64,000 bases of DNA from Serratia odorifera (GCF_900635445.1 NZ_LR134117.1:2542001-2606000), one strand, 5' to 3'. Counted from the stretch's first letter, positions 48,887 through 58,637 are shown. Notes: a model not told the origin generated them from the sequence alone. Program-made: numbers and translations.

Positions 48887-50757
48887 TCGATTTATTGCAG
48901 CAAGCGGCAACGCTTGGCGTACTGCGCCCGCTGGACGTGCAGTTCGCACGGGTGGTAGCGCCGCCGGATCGACCGGATATGCTGCTGGCCGCCGCTTGCC
49001 TCAGCGCGGAAGCCGGTGCGGGGCACGTCTGTCTGCTGTTGCAACAGCTGATGCCGGAGAACCTGTTCGACGGGCGGCAACCAGCATTGGCACAGGCGGT
49101 GTGGCAGGCAGCAGGACAGCCCGATCTGGATGACTGGCGGCAACGGTTGTTGAGCTCGCCGGCGGTCAGTGACGGCAGTCTGCCAACGCCGCTGGTGCTG
49201 CAAAAACAGCGGTTGTATTTACAGCGCATGTGGCAAAGTGAAGGCCAGGTAGCGGCATTTATCAGCAGCGATAGCATACCGCAGGTTATCGAAACTCAGC
49301 GTCTGCGCGCGATCCTCGACCAGCTGTTCGGTACAGCAACGGACACGCCGGACTGGCAGAAAATTGCCGCGGCGGTGGCCGCGACCCGGCGCATCGCGGT
49401 GATATCCGGCGGGCCGGGCACCGGTAAAACCACCACCGTGGCCAAACTGCTGGCCGCATTGGTGCAGTTGGCCGAAGGCGCGCGTTTGCGCATTCAACTG
49501 GCAGCACCAACCGGCAAGGCGGCAGCGCGACTGACCGAGTCACTGGGCAGCGCCAGCCGACAATTGCCGCTCAGCCCTGAACAGCGGGCGTTATTCCCCA
49601 CCGAAGCAGCAACGCTGCACCGCCTGCTGGGCGCACAGCCGAACAGCCAACGCATGCGCTATCATCGTGGCAATCCGCTGCATCTCGACGTGTTGGTGGT
49701 GGATGAGGCGTCGATGGTCGATCTGCCGATGATGGCGCGTCTGATCGCCGCCTTGCCGCCGCACGCCAGGGTGATTTTTCTTGGCGATCGCGATCAACTG
49801 GCCTCGGTGGAAGCAGGCGCGGTGCTGGGAGATATCTGCCGTTTTGCCGAGCAAGGCTATAGCGACGCTCGCGCTGCACAATTGGCACAATTGACGGGCT
49901 GTACATTGAGCGGTCAGAGCGCGCAGGGTGACGCAGCGGTACGCGATAGCCTGTGTTTGCTGCGCAAGAGTTACCGTTTTGACGCCGATTCCGGCATTGG
50001 TCAACTGGCGATGGCGGTGAATGCCGGCGACAACAAACGAGCCTGGGCCGCGCTCAACGGCAGTTTTAGCGACGTTGCCGGTTATCCGCTGGTGGAAACC
50101 GAGGATTATCAGGCGTTGCTGGATGCCTGTGTGGCCGGTTATCGCGACTATCTCCAGCGGGTCGCCGCCGGAGCGCCGGCGGTCGAGATCCTGGCGGCAT
50201 TTGGCCGCTTCCAGGTGCTGTGCGCGCTGCGGGAAGGACCCTTTGGCGTTGCCGGACTGAACGAGCGGATTGAAAGCGGGTTGCAACGTGCGGGGCTGAT
50301 TCGTCGCAACCTGGCTTCCGCCGGGCGCTGGTATCGTGGTCGACCGGTGATGATTGGCCGTAACGACAGTGCGTTGGGGCTGTTTAACGGTGATATCGGC
50401 ATTGCGCTGCCGGGGGAGAACGGCGAACTGCGTGTGCATTTCCAATTGCCGGACGGCAATATCAAATCGGTACAACCCAGTCGTTTGCCGGCTCATGAAA
50501 CCGCCTTTGCCATGACGGTGCACAAGTCTCAGGGTTCAGAGTTTGACCATACGGTGCTGGTACTGCCCAACCACTTTCTGCCGGTGTTGACGCGCGAACT
50601 GGTGTATACCGCCATTACCCGCGCGCGTCAGCAGCTGTCGCTGTATGCAAGTGAAAAGGTGCTCAACAGCGCCATCCGCACGCCAACCCAGCGGCGCAGC
50701 GGGCTGGCGGAGCGGTTGGTGATGGTAGCTCAGCCCAGTGAGACACCGCTGGGCTAA
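48883..50757 (+). CDS. recD: Exodeoxyribonuclease V alpha subunit RecD
   Basis: 624 residues (E. coli 608). The 5'-3' SF1 helicase of RecBCD. Walker A SGGPGTGKTTTVAK near 175, LVVDEASMVDLPMM, LGDRDQLASVEAGAVLGD and the C-terminal AMTVHKSQGSEFDHTVLVLP with TRARQQLSLY (motifs V-VI) are visible. ATG 48883 overlaps the recB TGA (ATGA). Intact. Ends 13 bp before the convergent argA stop. Confidence 0.96.
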   Translation: MIDLLQQAATLGVLRPLDVQFARVVAPPDRPDMLLAAACLSAEAGAGHVCLLLQQLMPENLFDGRQPALAQAVWQAAGQPDLDDWRQRLLSSPAVSDGSLPTPLVLQKQRLYLQRMWQSEGQVAAFISSDSIPQVIETQRLRAILDQLFGTATDTPDWQKIAAAVAATRRIAVISGGPGTGKTTTVAKLLAALVQLAEGARLRIQLAAPTGKAAARLTESLGSASRQLPLSPEQRALFPTEAATLHRLLGAQPNSQRMRYHRGNPLHLDVLVVDEASMVDLPMMARLIAALPPHARVIFLGDRDQLASVEAGAVLGDICRFAEQGYSDARAAQLAQLTGCTLSGQSAQGDAAVRDSLCLLRKSYRFDADSGIGQLAMAVNAGDNKRAWAALNGSFSDVAGYPLVETEDYQALLDACVAGYRDYLQRVAAGAPAVEILAAFGRFQVLCALREGPFGVAGLNERIESGLQRAGLIRRNLASAGRWYRGRPVMIGRNDSALGLFNGDIGIALPGENGELRVHFQLPDGNIKSVQPSRLPAHETAFAMTVHKSQGSEFDHTVLVLPNHFLPVLTRELVYTAITRARQQLSLYASEKVLNSAIRTPTQRRSGLAERLVMVAQPSETPLG

Positions 50758-50770
50758 GGTCGGTGGTGGG

Positions 50771-52096
50771 CTATAGGTCGGCCAGTAGGATCTTCGAACG
50801 GCGCTGGTAGTTATACAGCGCCTGTTTCTGCATTGGCAGCACCTCGACGTCCGCCGGAGTGAAACCCCGCTCCTGGAACCAGTGAATGCTGCGCGTGGTC
50901 AGTACGAACAGTTTTTTCAGCCCCATCTGGCGCGCCTGCGTTTCCACTCTTTGCAGCAGCATTTCGCCGCGCGATGAACTGCGGTAGTCCGGATGCACAG
51001 CCACGCAGGCCATTTCACCGATTTTCTCATCCGGGAATGGGTATAGCGCGGCACAGGCGATGGTCAGGTTATCGCGTTCGATGATGGTGAACTTGTCGAT
51101 TTCCATTTCCAGTTGCTCACGCGAGCGGCGCACCAGAATGCCTTGCTGTTCCAGCGGGCGAATCAGCTCGAGAATACCGCCAATATCGTTGATGGTGGCG
51201 CGCCGCACCTGTTCGGCGCTTTCCATCACGATCTGTGTACCGATACCATCACGTGAGAACAGCTCTTGCACTAACGCGCCGTCTTCCTGATAGCTGATCA
51301 GGTGGCTGCGCCGTACGCCGCTGCGGCAGGCTTTCACCGCGCCGCGCAGGAAACGTACGGTGCCCGAATGGTAATCACCGCTCTGTTCCAGCTCCTCAAT
51401 ACGCTTTTGTGCGTCATTGGGGAACAGTTCGGAAATGATATTGCCTTCCTCGTCGTTAACCCCTTGGGACGAGCAGAAGCCAATCATTTTTTCCGCCTTG
51501 AGCTTGATCGCCAACTGGGTGGCAACCTCTTCCGACGTTAGATTAAAGCTTTCACCGGTAACGGAAACGGCAACCGGGCCGATCAGCACGATGGCGTTGC
51601 TGTCGAGCTGGCGATGGATCGCCTCTTCGTCAATGCGGCGAATGCGGCCGCTGTGGCAATAATCCACGCCGTCATCGATGCCAAGCGGTTGGGCAATGAT
51701 AAAGTTACCGCTGACCACGTTGATATGTGCGCCTTGCAGCGGCGTGTTGTTCAGACTCATCGACAGCCGGGCAGTGATGTCCAGTTGCAACAAACCGGCG
51801 GCCTGTTTGACCAGCTCCAGCGTCGGCGCATCGGTGACGCGAGTATGCTTATGATAAATTGGCTCCAGGTTATGCAACGCCAGGTTGCCGTCAATCTGCG
51901 GCCGCGCGCCGTAGACCACCACCAGCCGGATGCCCAGACTATGCAATAGGCCGATATCGTTGACGATGTTGGAGAAATTCTCATGCTCAATGGCTTCTCC
52001 CCCCAGCATGACCACAAAAGTCTTGCCGCGGTGAGCATTGATATAAGGGACTGAGTGACGGAATCCTTGAACCAGCTCTGTACTACGTTCCTTCAC
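50771..52096 (-). CDS. argA: N-acetylglutamate synthase ArgA
   Basis: 441 residues (E. coli 443). First enzyme of arginine synthesis; an amino-acid-kinase-like domain (FVVMLGGEAIEHENF near 30, arginine feedback site) and a C-terminal GNAT acetyltransferase (ACVAVHPDYRSSSRGEMLL near 370). I chose GTG 52094-52096: AGAGG lies 7 bp upstream and it matches the E. coli start V-K-E-R. A longer frame to ATG 52165 would run across the ArgR boxes and encode a Lys-rich tail foreign to the family. Divergent from amiC. Confidence 0.95.
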   Translation of the reverse strand: MKERSTELVQGFRHSVPYINAHRGKTFVVMLGGEAIEHENFSNIVNDIGLLHSLGIRLVVVYGARPQIDGNLALHNLEPIYHKHTRVTDAPTLELVKQAAGLLQLDITARLSMSLNNTPLQGAHINVVSGNFIIAQPLGIDDGVDYCHSGRIRRIDEEAIHRQLDSNAIVLIGPVAVSVTGESFNLTSEEVATQLAIKLKAEKMIGFCSSQGVNDEEGNIISELFPNDAQKRIEELEQSGDYHSGTVRFLRGAVKACRSGVRRSHLISYQEDGALVQELFSRDGIGTQIVMESAEQVRRATINDIGGILELIRPLEQQGILVRRSREQLEMEIDKFTIIERDNLTIACAALYPFPDEKIGEMACVAVHPDYRSSSRGEMLLQRVETQARQMGLKKLFVLTTRSIHWFQERGFTPADVEVLPMQKQALYNYQRRSKILLADL

Positions 52097-52109
52097 GGTC
52101 AAACCTCTT

Positions 52110-52148
52110 TTTGCATATTTATACGGTATTTTTGTATTTTTATTCTTT
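52110..52148 (-). promoter_or_regulatory. Paired ArgR boxes of argA
   Basis: Two 18-bp ARG-box-like sequences, 52131-52148 (core GAATAAAAATAC) and 52110-52127 (core GTATAAATATGC), separated by exactly 3 bp. This is the typical ArgR hexamer operator spacing and the same place as in E. coli argA, just upstream of the ribosome-binding site. Confidence 0.75.
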
Positions 52149-52326
52149 TTTTGCGCTGATGGCAAGTGGGAATTTATTGGTTTTTTGGCGCTAACACCGC
52201 TAAATCGTTAATAAATTGACAAAACATAAAAGGATTTTCTGGTGACAGCGCTGGATGGATTCGTTAAAGTTTTTGCCATTCTCACTTTATGGTGCTTTTT
52301 TAAGCTGATTTTTTTGCTGGAGCCGC

Positions 52327-53583
52327 ATGTCAAACGCTAATCACAATCTGGGTCGCCGTCGTCTGTTGCAGGGGGTTGCCGCAACCTGGTTGCTGAGCGT
52401 GAGCCGCGTCGGTTTTGCCGCCTCGTCGCACGTGATTGCGGTGCGCGTCTGGCCTTCCTCTACCTATACCCGCGTGACGCTCGAATCCAACGAGGAACTG
52501 AAGTACAAGCAGTTTGCCTTGACCAACCCCGATCGTATCGTGGTGGATATCGAAGGCGTGCATCTCAATAGTATCCTCAAGGGCATCGCCGGCCAGGTAC
52601 AGACTGCCGATCCTTATCTGAAACAGGCACGCGTCGGCCAGTTTGACAAGAATACCGTGCGCCTGGTGCTGGAATTAAAGCGAAGCGTCAGCCCGCACAT
52701 GTTTACCCTGTCGCCGGTGGCGGAATACCGTAACCGACTGGTGCTGGACTTGTATCCGTCCAAATCGTCGTCCGGCGAAGAGTATGATCCGCTATTGGCA
52801 TTGCTGGAAGATTACAATAAAGGGGATTTGGAACGGACGTTGCCGGCACCAACTCAGGCGCCGCAGGCCGGCAAGGCCGGGCGCGATCGGCCAATTGTCA
52901 TTATGCTCGATCCGGGCCACGGCGGTGAGGATCCCGGCGCTATCGGCAAATACAAAACGCGCGAGAAAGACATCGTGCTGCAAATTGCCCGCCGTTTAAG
53001 CACCATGATCAAGCGTGAACCCAACATGAAAGTGTTTATGACGCGTAATGAAGACGTGTTTATCCCGCTGAAGGTGAGGGTGGCCAAAGCACGCAAGCAA
53101 CGCGCCGATCTGTTCGTTTCCATTCATGCCGATGCGTTTACCAGCCGGGCCGCCCGCGGCTCCTCGGTGTTTGCGTTGTCGACCAAAGGGGCGACCAGCG
53201 CCGCGGCGAAGTTTCTGGCGCAGACGCAGAACGAATCAGATCAAATTGGCGGCGTCAGCAAAAGCGGCGACCGCTATCTCGACCACACCATGTTCGATTT
53301 GCTGCAAACCGCGACCATTAACGACAGCCTGAAGTTTGGCAAAGAAGTGCTGAACCGCATGGGGAAAATCAACCGGCTGCACAAGAACCGAGTCGATCAG
53401 GCCGGTTTTGCGGTATTAAAGGCGCCTGACATCCCGTCGATTCTGGTCGAGACGGCTTTTATCAGCAACGTTGAAGAAGAACGCAAGTTGCGAACCAGCC
53501 GTTTTCAACAGCAGGTGGCCGAGTCGATTCTGGCGGGTATCAAGGCTTACTTTGCCAACGGTGGTGCGCTGGCCAGGCGTTGA
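52327..53583 (+). CDS. amiC: N-acetylmuramoyl-L-alanine amidase AmiC
   Basis: 418 residues. A twin-arginine signal (NLGRRRLLQG...AASS) directs folded export; an AMIN septal-targeting domain (about 40-140) precedes the zinc amidase domain with IVIMLDPGHGGEDPGAIG, VFMTRNEDVFI, LFVSIHADAF and ILVETAFISN, which carry the His/Glu zinc and catalytic residues. It cleaves septal peptidoglycan under NlpD control to separate daughter cells. Divergent from argA as in E. coli. Intact. Confidence 0.96.
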   Translation: MSNANHNLGRRRLLQGVAATWLLSVSRVGFAASSHVIAVRVWPSSTYTRVTLESNEELKYKQFALTNPDRIVVDIEGVHLNSILKGIAGQVQTADPYLKQARVGQFDKNTVRLVLELKRSVSPHMFTLSPVAEYRNRLVLDLYPSKSSSGEEYDPLLALLEDYNKGDLERTLPAPTQAPQAGKAGRDRPIVIMLDPGHGGEDPGAIGKYKTREKDIVLQIARRLSTMIKREPNMKVFMTRNEDVFIPLKVRVAKARKQRADLFVSIHADAFTSRAARGSSVFALSTKGATSAAAKFLAQTQNESDQIGGVSKSGDRYLDHTMFDLLQTATINDSLKFGKEVLNRMGKINRLHKNRVDQAGFAVLKAPDIPSILVETAFISNVEEERKLRTSRFQQQVAESILAGIKAYFANGGALARR

Positions 53584-53644
53584 GTGCGCGCGCCGGGCTG
53601 CGTGGTCCGGCGTGATTAACGCCTGGGGAGGGGAATTCCAGACA

Positions 53645-53669
53645 TAAAAAAACACCCGTTAAGGTGCTT
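53645..53669 (-). terminator. Terminator of the initiator tRNA operon
   Basis: On the minus strand GCACC-TTAAC-GGGTG is followed by seven T, 18 bp downstream of the last tRNA. The same hairpin faces the amiC end on the other strand. Confidence 0.75.
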
Positions 53670-53686
53670 GATTATGGTCATCAAAT

Positions 53687-53763
<77 letters not shown>

Positions 53764-53814
53764 TCCGTCTTGATGCATTACTGTCTGGCATGGATATCAC
53801 GGTATGATATCAGT

Positions 53815-53891
<77 letters not shown>

Positions 53892-53951
53892 TCCGTCTAC
53901 TGCCTTATCGAAGCCAACCCTGTTATCTGATACCGCTGGTACGGTATCGGT

Positions 53952-54028
<77 letters not shown>

Positions 54029-54042
54029 TCCGATGGAAGCGC

Positions 54043-54070
54043 ACTATACTCTCCATGATTTATGATGCAA
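54043..54070 (-). promoter_or_regulatory. Sigma70 promoter of the initiator tRNA operon
   Basis: TTGCAT (-35, 54065-54070) and TATAGT (-10, 54043-54048) with a 16-bp spacer, followed by GCGC, a GC-rich discriminator typical of stringently controlled stable-RNA promoters, ending about 15 bp before the first tRNA. Confidence 0.75.
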
Positions 54071-54274
54071 CCCCTTTTTGCAGATAATTGAATGAAAGCC
54101 ATTTTATTGCTGATTTTACCCGCAATCTGCCGATTTTTTAGCAACCTGCCGGTGGCGACTTTTTTGTTGGCAGGCGATTCCTTTATCCATGGCCGTTTGT
54201 TATCGTTTTGCCGTCATATCCCTCATCTTTCGAGATATGTTGGGACAAATTATATCTGTCTAAGAGAGTGCGCG

Positions 54275-55429
54275 ATGAAAGGACGTTGGGGCAAATACCT
54301 GCTGGGCGGGTTAGTGGTGACGGTAGTAGCGGTGCTGGCAGGCTGTTCGTCAAAGCCGACCGATCGCGGTCAGCAATATAAGGATGGGCGGCTGGAGCAA
54401 TCGCTGGAGTTGGTTAATCAGCCCAATGCCCGCGGCGTACCGGTCAATGCCAAAGATTATTCAGATCAATTGATGGAAATTCAGTACGCGTCGCCGTCAT
54501 TATTCAATCGCAACAACAGTACCTATCAGGCGGTGCAGAGCTGGATGGCCTCCGGTGCCGATACGCGCCAGCTGAGCCAGTTCGGTTTGAATGCCTACCA
54601 GATGGAAGGGGTAGACAACTACGGCAACGTTCAGTTTACCGGCTACTATACCCCGGTATTGCAGGCGCGCTACACCCAACAGGGCGAGTTCCGCTACCCG
54701 CTTTATCGTATGCCGCCAAAAGGCCGCGGCCGCCTGCCGGATCGCGCCGGTATCTACAGTGGCGCGCTTGATGACCGCTATATCATTGCCTATACCAACT
54801 CCCTGATGGACAACTTTATGATGGAAGTGCAGGGCAGCGGTTATGTCGACTTCGGTAACGGCCAGCCCCTGGTGTTCTTTGGCTATGGCGGCAAGAACGG
54901 CCACGCTTACCGCAGCATCGGCAAGGTGCTGATCGACCGTGGCGAAGTGGCCAAGCCGGACATGTCGATGCAGGCGATCCGCCAATGGGCTGACAGCCAT
55001 AGCGAAGCGGAAGTGCGCGAACTGCTGGAACAGAACCCGTCGTTCGTGTTCTTCCGCCCTGAGTCCTTCGCGCCGGTGAAGGGCGCCAGCGCGGTGCCGC
55101 TGATCGCCAAAGCCTCGGTGGCCTCCGACCGTTCGTTAATTCCTGCCGGCACCACGCTGCTGGCGGAAGTGCCTTTACTGGACAACAAGGGTAAATTCAC
55201 GGGAAAATACGAGATGCGCCTGATGGTGGCGTTGGACGTTGGCGGTGCCATCAAAGGTCAGCACTTTGACATGTACCAGGGGATCGGCCCGGAAGCCGGC
55301 CATTCGGCGGGCTACTACAACCACTATGGTCGCGTTTGGGTGTTGAAGGGCGGCAATAACAGCGCGCCGTTGTTCAGCGCCTACCAGCCAAAAGCCAATC
55401 AGAGCGGCTCGCTGCTGGTAACCCGTTAA
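54275..55429 (+). CDS. mltA: Membrane-bound lytic transglycosylase A, MltA
   Basis: 384 residues. A lipoprotein signal ending VLAGC at about residue 24, then the MltA double-psi barrel: YGNVQFTGYYTPVLQARY, GRLPDRAGIYSG, EVQGSGYVDFGNG, NGHAYRSIGKVLIDRGE and, near the C-terminus, the catalytic Asp region MALDVGGAIKGQHFDMYQGIG-like (VALDVGGAIKGQHFD). It cleaves murein glycan to 1,6-anhydromuropeptides at the outer-membrane inner face. ATG 54275 has AAGAGAG upstream; the in-frame ATG at 54092 lacks a lipobox at the right distance. Intact. Confidence 0.95.
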   Translation: MKGRWGKYLLGGLVVTVVAVLAGCSSKPTDRGQQYKDGRLEQSLELVNQPNARGVPVNAKDYSDQLMEIQYASPSLFNRNNSTYQAVQSWMASGADTRQLSQFGLNAYQMEGVDNYGNVQFTGYYTPVLQARYTQQGEFRYPLYRMPPKGRGRLPDRAGIYSGALDDRYIIAYTNSLMDNFMMEVQGSGYVDFGNGQPLVFFGYGGKNGHAYRSIGKVLIDRGEVAKPDMSMQAIRQWADSHSEAEVRELLEQNPSFVFFRPESFAPVKGASAVPLIAKASVASDRSLIPAGTTLLAEVPLLDNKGKFTGKYEMRLMVALDVGGAIKGQHFDMYQGIGPEAGHSAGYYNHYGRVWVLKGGNNSAPLFSAYQPKANQSGSLLVTR

Positions 55430-55457
55430 AGCGCGACGCAGCGCGTTCCAGACCCGC

Positions 55458-55480
55458 AAGGGCCGGATTTTCCGGCCCTT
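55458..55480 (+). terminator. Hairpin terminator of mltA
   Basis: AAGGGCCGG-ATTTT-CCGGCCCTT followed by GTCATTT, 28 bp after the mltA stop. Confidence 0.65.
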
Positions 55481-55545
55481 GTCATTTGCATAATCAACAG
55501 CCTTCGCCGTTAGCCCGGCGAGCGGCCCAAGGTAAATAAAGCGTT

Positions 55546-56355
55546 ATGAGCACCACACCTTATTCAGAAGCCTATCTACAACGTTTTGGCGGTACGGCGC
55601 GTTTGTATGGCCAGCAGGCGCTGGCGTTGTTTGCCCAGGCGCACGTCTGCGTGATTGGCATCGGCGGTGTGGGATCGTGGGCGGCGGAAGCGCTGGCGCG
55701 CACCGGGATTGGCGCCATTACCCTGATCGATATGGATGATGTGTGCGTGACCAATACCAACCGCCAGATCCATGCGCTGAAACAGCACGTCGGCCAATCA
55801 AAAACCGAGGTGATGGCGGAACGTATTCTGGCGATCAACCCAGAATGCCGGGTGACCTGCATCGATGACTTTATTACGCCGGACAATGTGGCTGAACTGC
55901 TGACGAACAATTTCAGCTATGTTATTGACGCTATCGACAGCGTGCGACCCAAAGCGGCGTTGCTGGCCTATTGCCGGCGCTACAAGATCCCGGTGGTGAC
56001 CACCGGCGGCGCGGGTGGGCAGATCGATCCGACGCAGATCGCGGTGGCCGATCTGGCGAAGACCATTCAGGATCCGCTGGCGGCCAAGCTGCGTGAACGC
56101 CTGAAGAACGACTTCAAGGTGGTGAAAAACAGCAAGGGTAAGCTGGGGATCGACTGCGTATTTTCCAGTGAACCGCTGGTTTATCCGCAGCCGGATGGCA
56201 CGGTGTGCGCCTCGCGCAGTACCGCTGAGGGACCCAAGCGCATGGATTGCAGCGCCGGTTTCGGTGCGGCGACCATGGTCACCGCTACCTTTGGCTTTGT
56301 GGCGGTATCTCACGCCCTGAAGAAAATGCTGGCCAAGGCTGCGCGTCAGGCATAA
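55546..56355 (+). CDS. tcdA: tRNA threonylcarbamoyladenosine dehydratase TcdA (CsdL)
   Basis: 269 residues. An E1-like ATP-dependent enzyme that cyclises t6A37 of tRNA to ct6A. The Rossmann ATP site VIGIGGVGSWAAEALARTG near 37-55, DMDDVCVTNTNRQ and the C-terminal hydrophobic segment TMVTATFGFVAVSHA are typical. It receives help from the CsdA-CsdE sulfur system encoded convergently next door. Its stop overlaps the csdE end by about 10 bp. Confidence 0.95.
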   Translation: MSTTPYSEAYLQRFGGTARLYGQQALALFAQAHVCVIGIGGVGSWAAEALARTGIGAITLIDMDDVCVTNTNRQIHALKQHVGQSKTEVMAERILAINPECRVTCIDDFITPDNVAELLTNNFSYVIDAIDSVRPKAALLAYCRRYKIPVVTTGGAGGQIDPTQIAVADLAKTIQDPLAAKLRERLKNDFKVVKNSKGKLGIDCVFSSEPLVYPQPDGTVCASRSTAEGPKRMDCSAGFGAATMVTATFGFVAVSHALKKMLAKAARQA

Positions 56356-56780
56356 CGCGCGGCAATCTCTTTGACAGCGGTGGCCAGTGCAGCCAGGCCG
56401 CTGGCGCGGGTTGCGCTGAGCTGGGCGCGCAGCCCAAGTTGTTCGAACAATGCCAGCGGATCGCTCGCCAGGATCTGCGCGGGCGTTTTGCCTTCCACTG
56501 CGGTGAGTAACACTGCCAGCAGGCCGCGCACAATACGGCCTTCGCTGTCGCCATAAAAGTGCAGCGTGCCGTCTGCCAGTAACTGATGGCCAAGCCACAC
56601 CCGGTTCTCACAGCCGCTCAGTTCCTGTTCTGCACCGCGTAAGTCCTGCGGCAGCGGCGGTAACTGTTTTGCCAGCAACACCAACTGTCGATAGCGGTCT
56701 TCCCACTGCTTGAACGCGGTGAAGGTGTCGATCAGCGTTTGCGCACTGATGTCACGGCCAAAGGGATGAGGGGCAAGCAT
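56346..56780 (-). CDS. csdE: Cysteine desulfurase sulfur acceptor CsdE
   Basis: 144 residues, SufE/CsdE fold. The acceptor cysteine lies in QELSGCENRVWLGH near 55, followed by GDSEGRIVRGLLAVLLTAVEGK, the family core. CsdE takes persulfide from CsdA and stimulates it. I start at ATG 56778-56780 because GGAG lies 5 bp upstream; an ATG six codons earlier is possible. csdA lies 24 bp upstream on the same strand. Confidence 0.93.
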   Translation of the reverse strand: MLAPHPFGRDISAQTLIDTFTAFKQWEDRYRQLVLLAKQLPPLPQDLRGAEQELSGCENRVWLGHQLLADGTLHFYGDSEGRIVRGLLAVLLTAVEGKTPAQILASDPLALFEQLGLRAQLSATRASGLAALATAVKEIAARYA

Positions 56781-56804
56781 GCTGTCTCCGTATGTCATAA
56801 GCGA

Positions 56805-58010
56805 TTAATCCGCCAGCAGATCGATGGCGTTGGTCAGCGCGTTGACCAGCGCGTCGACGTCCTGTGGTGTATTGTACGGTGCAAATGAAGCGCGCAGGGT
56901 GCCACTGACGCCGAGCGCCGCCATTAATGGCTGTGCGCAATGCTGACCGGCGCGCAGCGCGATCCCCTGTTCCGCCAGCAGGGTGACGATGTCGCTGTGA
57001 TGCAGATTGGCGATGTCAAACGCCAGCAGGCTGGCATCCGAACAGCGGAAACTGCGAAACCCCGGCAGCTGCGCCAGCCGCCGTTCGGCGCTGGCCGCCA
57101 GTTCTCGGCTGTAGAGTTCGGCCAGATCTCTGCTTTGGCTTTCCAGCCAGCTTAGCGCGGCGGACAGCCCCAGCACGCCGGCGATATTCGGCGTGCCGGC
57201 TTCAAAGCGATGAGGGGGCTTTTGCGGTGTAAAACCGTCGAACGACACGTCGGTCAGCATTTTACCGCCGCCTTGCCATGGCGCCATTTCCGCCAACAGT
57301 TCACTTTTACCATACAGCACGCCGATGCCGGTCGGGCCATACAGTTTATGGCCGGAAAAGGCATAAAAGTCGATATCCAGCGCCTGAACGTCGGCCGGGC
57401 AATGCACGATACCCTGAGCGCCGTCGATCATCACTTTTGCCCCGGCCGCGTGTGCCAGGCGAATGGCCAGTGACAAATCCGGGCAGCCGCCGGTGACGTT
57501 GGACATTTGCCCCAGCGCCAGCAGACGGGTGTTTTCGTTCAGCAATAGGGGAAGCTTGCTCAGATCGGGCAAATAGTCGGCGCCCAACGGCAGCTTCACC
57601 ACCTGTGCACCGCTCTGCTGTGCCACCATCAGCCAGGGGATCAGATTGGCGTGGTGTTCGGCTTCGCTGACGATGATGTTGTCACCGGGCTGCAAACGTG
57701 GGCGGGCGTAGCTTTGCGCAACCAGATTGATCGCTTCGGTCGTGCCGCGCGTCCAAACGATGTCATCCGCGCTCGGCGCGTTGAGAAGCCCTGCCACTTG
57801 CTGGCGCGCCTGCTCGAAGCGGGCGGTCAGATCCTGCGCTGCTCGATGCTGGCTGCGGTGCACGGTGGCGGCGTCATTGCCGTAAAATTGCTGGGTCGCG
57901 GCAATAACCGGCAGCGGCTTCAACGCGGTAGCGGCGCTGTCCAGATAAATGCCGGCCTGCGCAAGGGCAGGAAACTGGCTGCGGAAAAGTGAAGGGTTAA
58001 ACGACGTCAT
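56805..58010 (-). CDS. csdA: Cysteine desulfurase CsdA
   Basis: 401 residues from ATG 58008-58010, exactly the E. coli length. A class V PLP enzyme that releases sulfur from cysteine or cysteine sulfinate. AEHHANLIPWL, the PLP-lysine region FAFSGHKLYGPTGIGVLYG (here YAFSGHKLYGPTGIG) and the active cysteine in RAGQHCAQP are visible. Operon with csdE (24 bp apart). A TTG at 58034 could add eight residues but is not supported by family length. Confidence 0.95.
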   Translation of the reverse strand: MTSFNPSLFRSQFPALAQAGIYLDSAATALKPLPVIAATQQFYGNDAATVHRSQHRAAQDLTARFEQARQQVAGLLNAPSADDIVWTRGTTEAINLVAQSYARPRLQPGDNIIVSEAEHHANLIPWLMVAQQSGAQVVKLPLGADYLPDLSKLPLLLNENTRLLALGQMSNVTGGCPDLSLAIRLAHAAGAKVMIDGAQGIVHCPADVQALDIDFYAFSGHKLYGPTGIGVLYGKSELLAEMAPWQGGGKMLTDVSFDGFTPQKPPHRFEAGTPNIAGVLGLSAALSWLESQSRDLAELYSRELAASAERRLAQLPGFRSFRCSDASLLAFDIANLHHSDIVTLLAEQGIALRAGQHCAQPLMAALGVSGTLRASFAPYNTPQDVDALVNALTNAIDLLAD

Positions 58011-58202
58011 ACAAGCTATCACTGGCTGGGACAAGCAACGATCCTGTCCTATTTTTCCGAAAGTAACAAGTTATGCCGTTCAATTGCCGCGCTTGTCTGG
58101 CATTCTTCAGTGAGTTTGTTATGCTGTTTAGTGGCATATGAAACCTTTCCTTTACTAATTTAAAAGGTTTTTTTCAGCATTTTTATCTACAAGGAGTCCA
58201 CA

Positions 58203-58427
58203 ATGAAGAAAACAGCCGCAGTAATCTCTGCCCTGATGCTTACATTCACGCTGGCAGCCTGTTCCAGTAATTATGTGATGCATACCAATGATGGACGAAC
58301 CATTGTTGCTGATGGAAAACCACAGGTTGATGATGACACCGGGATGATCAGTTACAAAGATGCCAACGGCGTGGAACAGCAGATTAACCGCGCAGAAGTG
58401 AAGGAACTGGCAGAAAGCGATCGGTAA
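58203..58427 (+). CDS. ygdI: Small lipoprotein YgdI (DUF903)
   Basis: 74 residues. Lipoprotein signal with lipobox LAACSS near residue 19-21, then NYVMHTNDGRTIVADGKPQ and DTGMISYKDANGVEQQINR. Paralogue of YgdR at 29490. ATG 58203 has AAGGAG 6 bp upstream. It lies between csdA and gcvB as in E. coli and converges with the gcvB RNA, whose terminator begins 7 bp after the ygdI stop. Function unknown. Confidence 0.94.
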   Translation: MKKTAAVISALMLTFTLAACSSNYVMHTNDGRTIVADGKPQVDDDTGMISYKDANGVEQQINRAEVKELAESDR

Positions 58428-58434
58428 ACGCCAG

Positions 58435-58637
58435 ATAAAAAAAAGCACCGCAACGTTTGCGGTGCTGCATAAAATCACTATGGACAGACAGGGTAAATGT
58501 ACAGGAAGTGAAAAAACAGTAGCTTAGCTACCACGTCCGGATTGCCGGACAATTTGCAAACACAACATCACAACCACAAGCCAAAAGTTCATCGGCGTCC
58601 TCGACACCCAATTCCTTTTCGTTCCGGCCCGGGAAGT
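58435..58637 (-). ncRNA. gcvB: GcvB small RNA
   Basis: About 203 nt (E. coli 206). The minus strand starts ACTTCC-GGGCCGGAACG and contains the GU-rich R1 seed (58556-58580, GGTTGTGATGTTGTGTTTGC), the conserved block CACTTCCTGTACATTTACCC (R3 region) and ends with GCACCGCAA-CGT-TTGCGGTGC and eight or nine T. GcvB is an Hfq-dependent repressor of amino-acid and peptide transport mRNAs (oppA, dppA and others), induced by GcvA with glycine. It is divergent from gcvA, as in E. coli. Confidence 0.97.

Noticed and set aside
50771..52165. argA start at ATG 52165
   Set aside because: It adds a Lys/Asn-rich tail absent from the family and runs through the ArgR boxes; GTG 52096 has a well-spaced ribosome-binding site.
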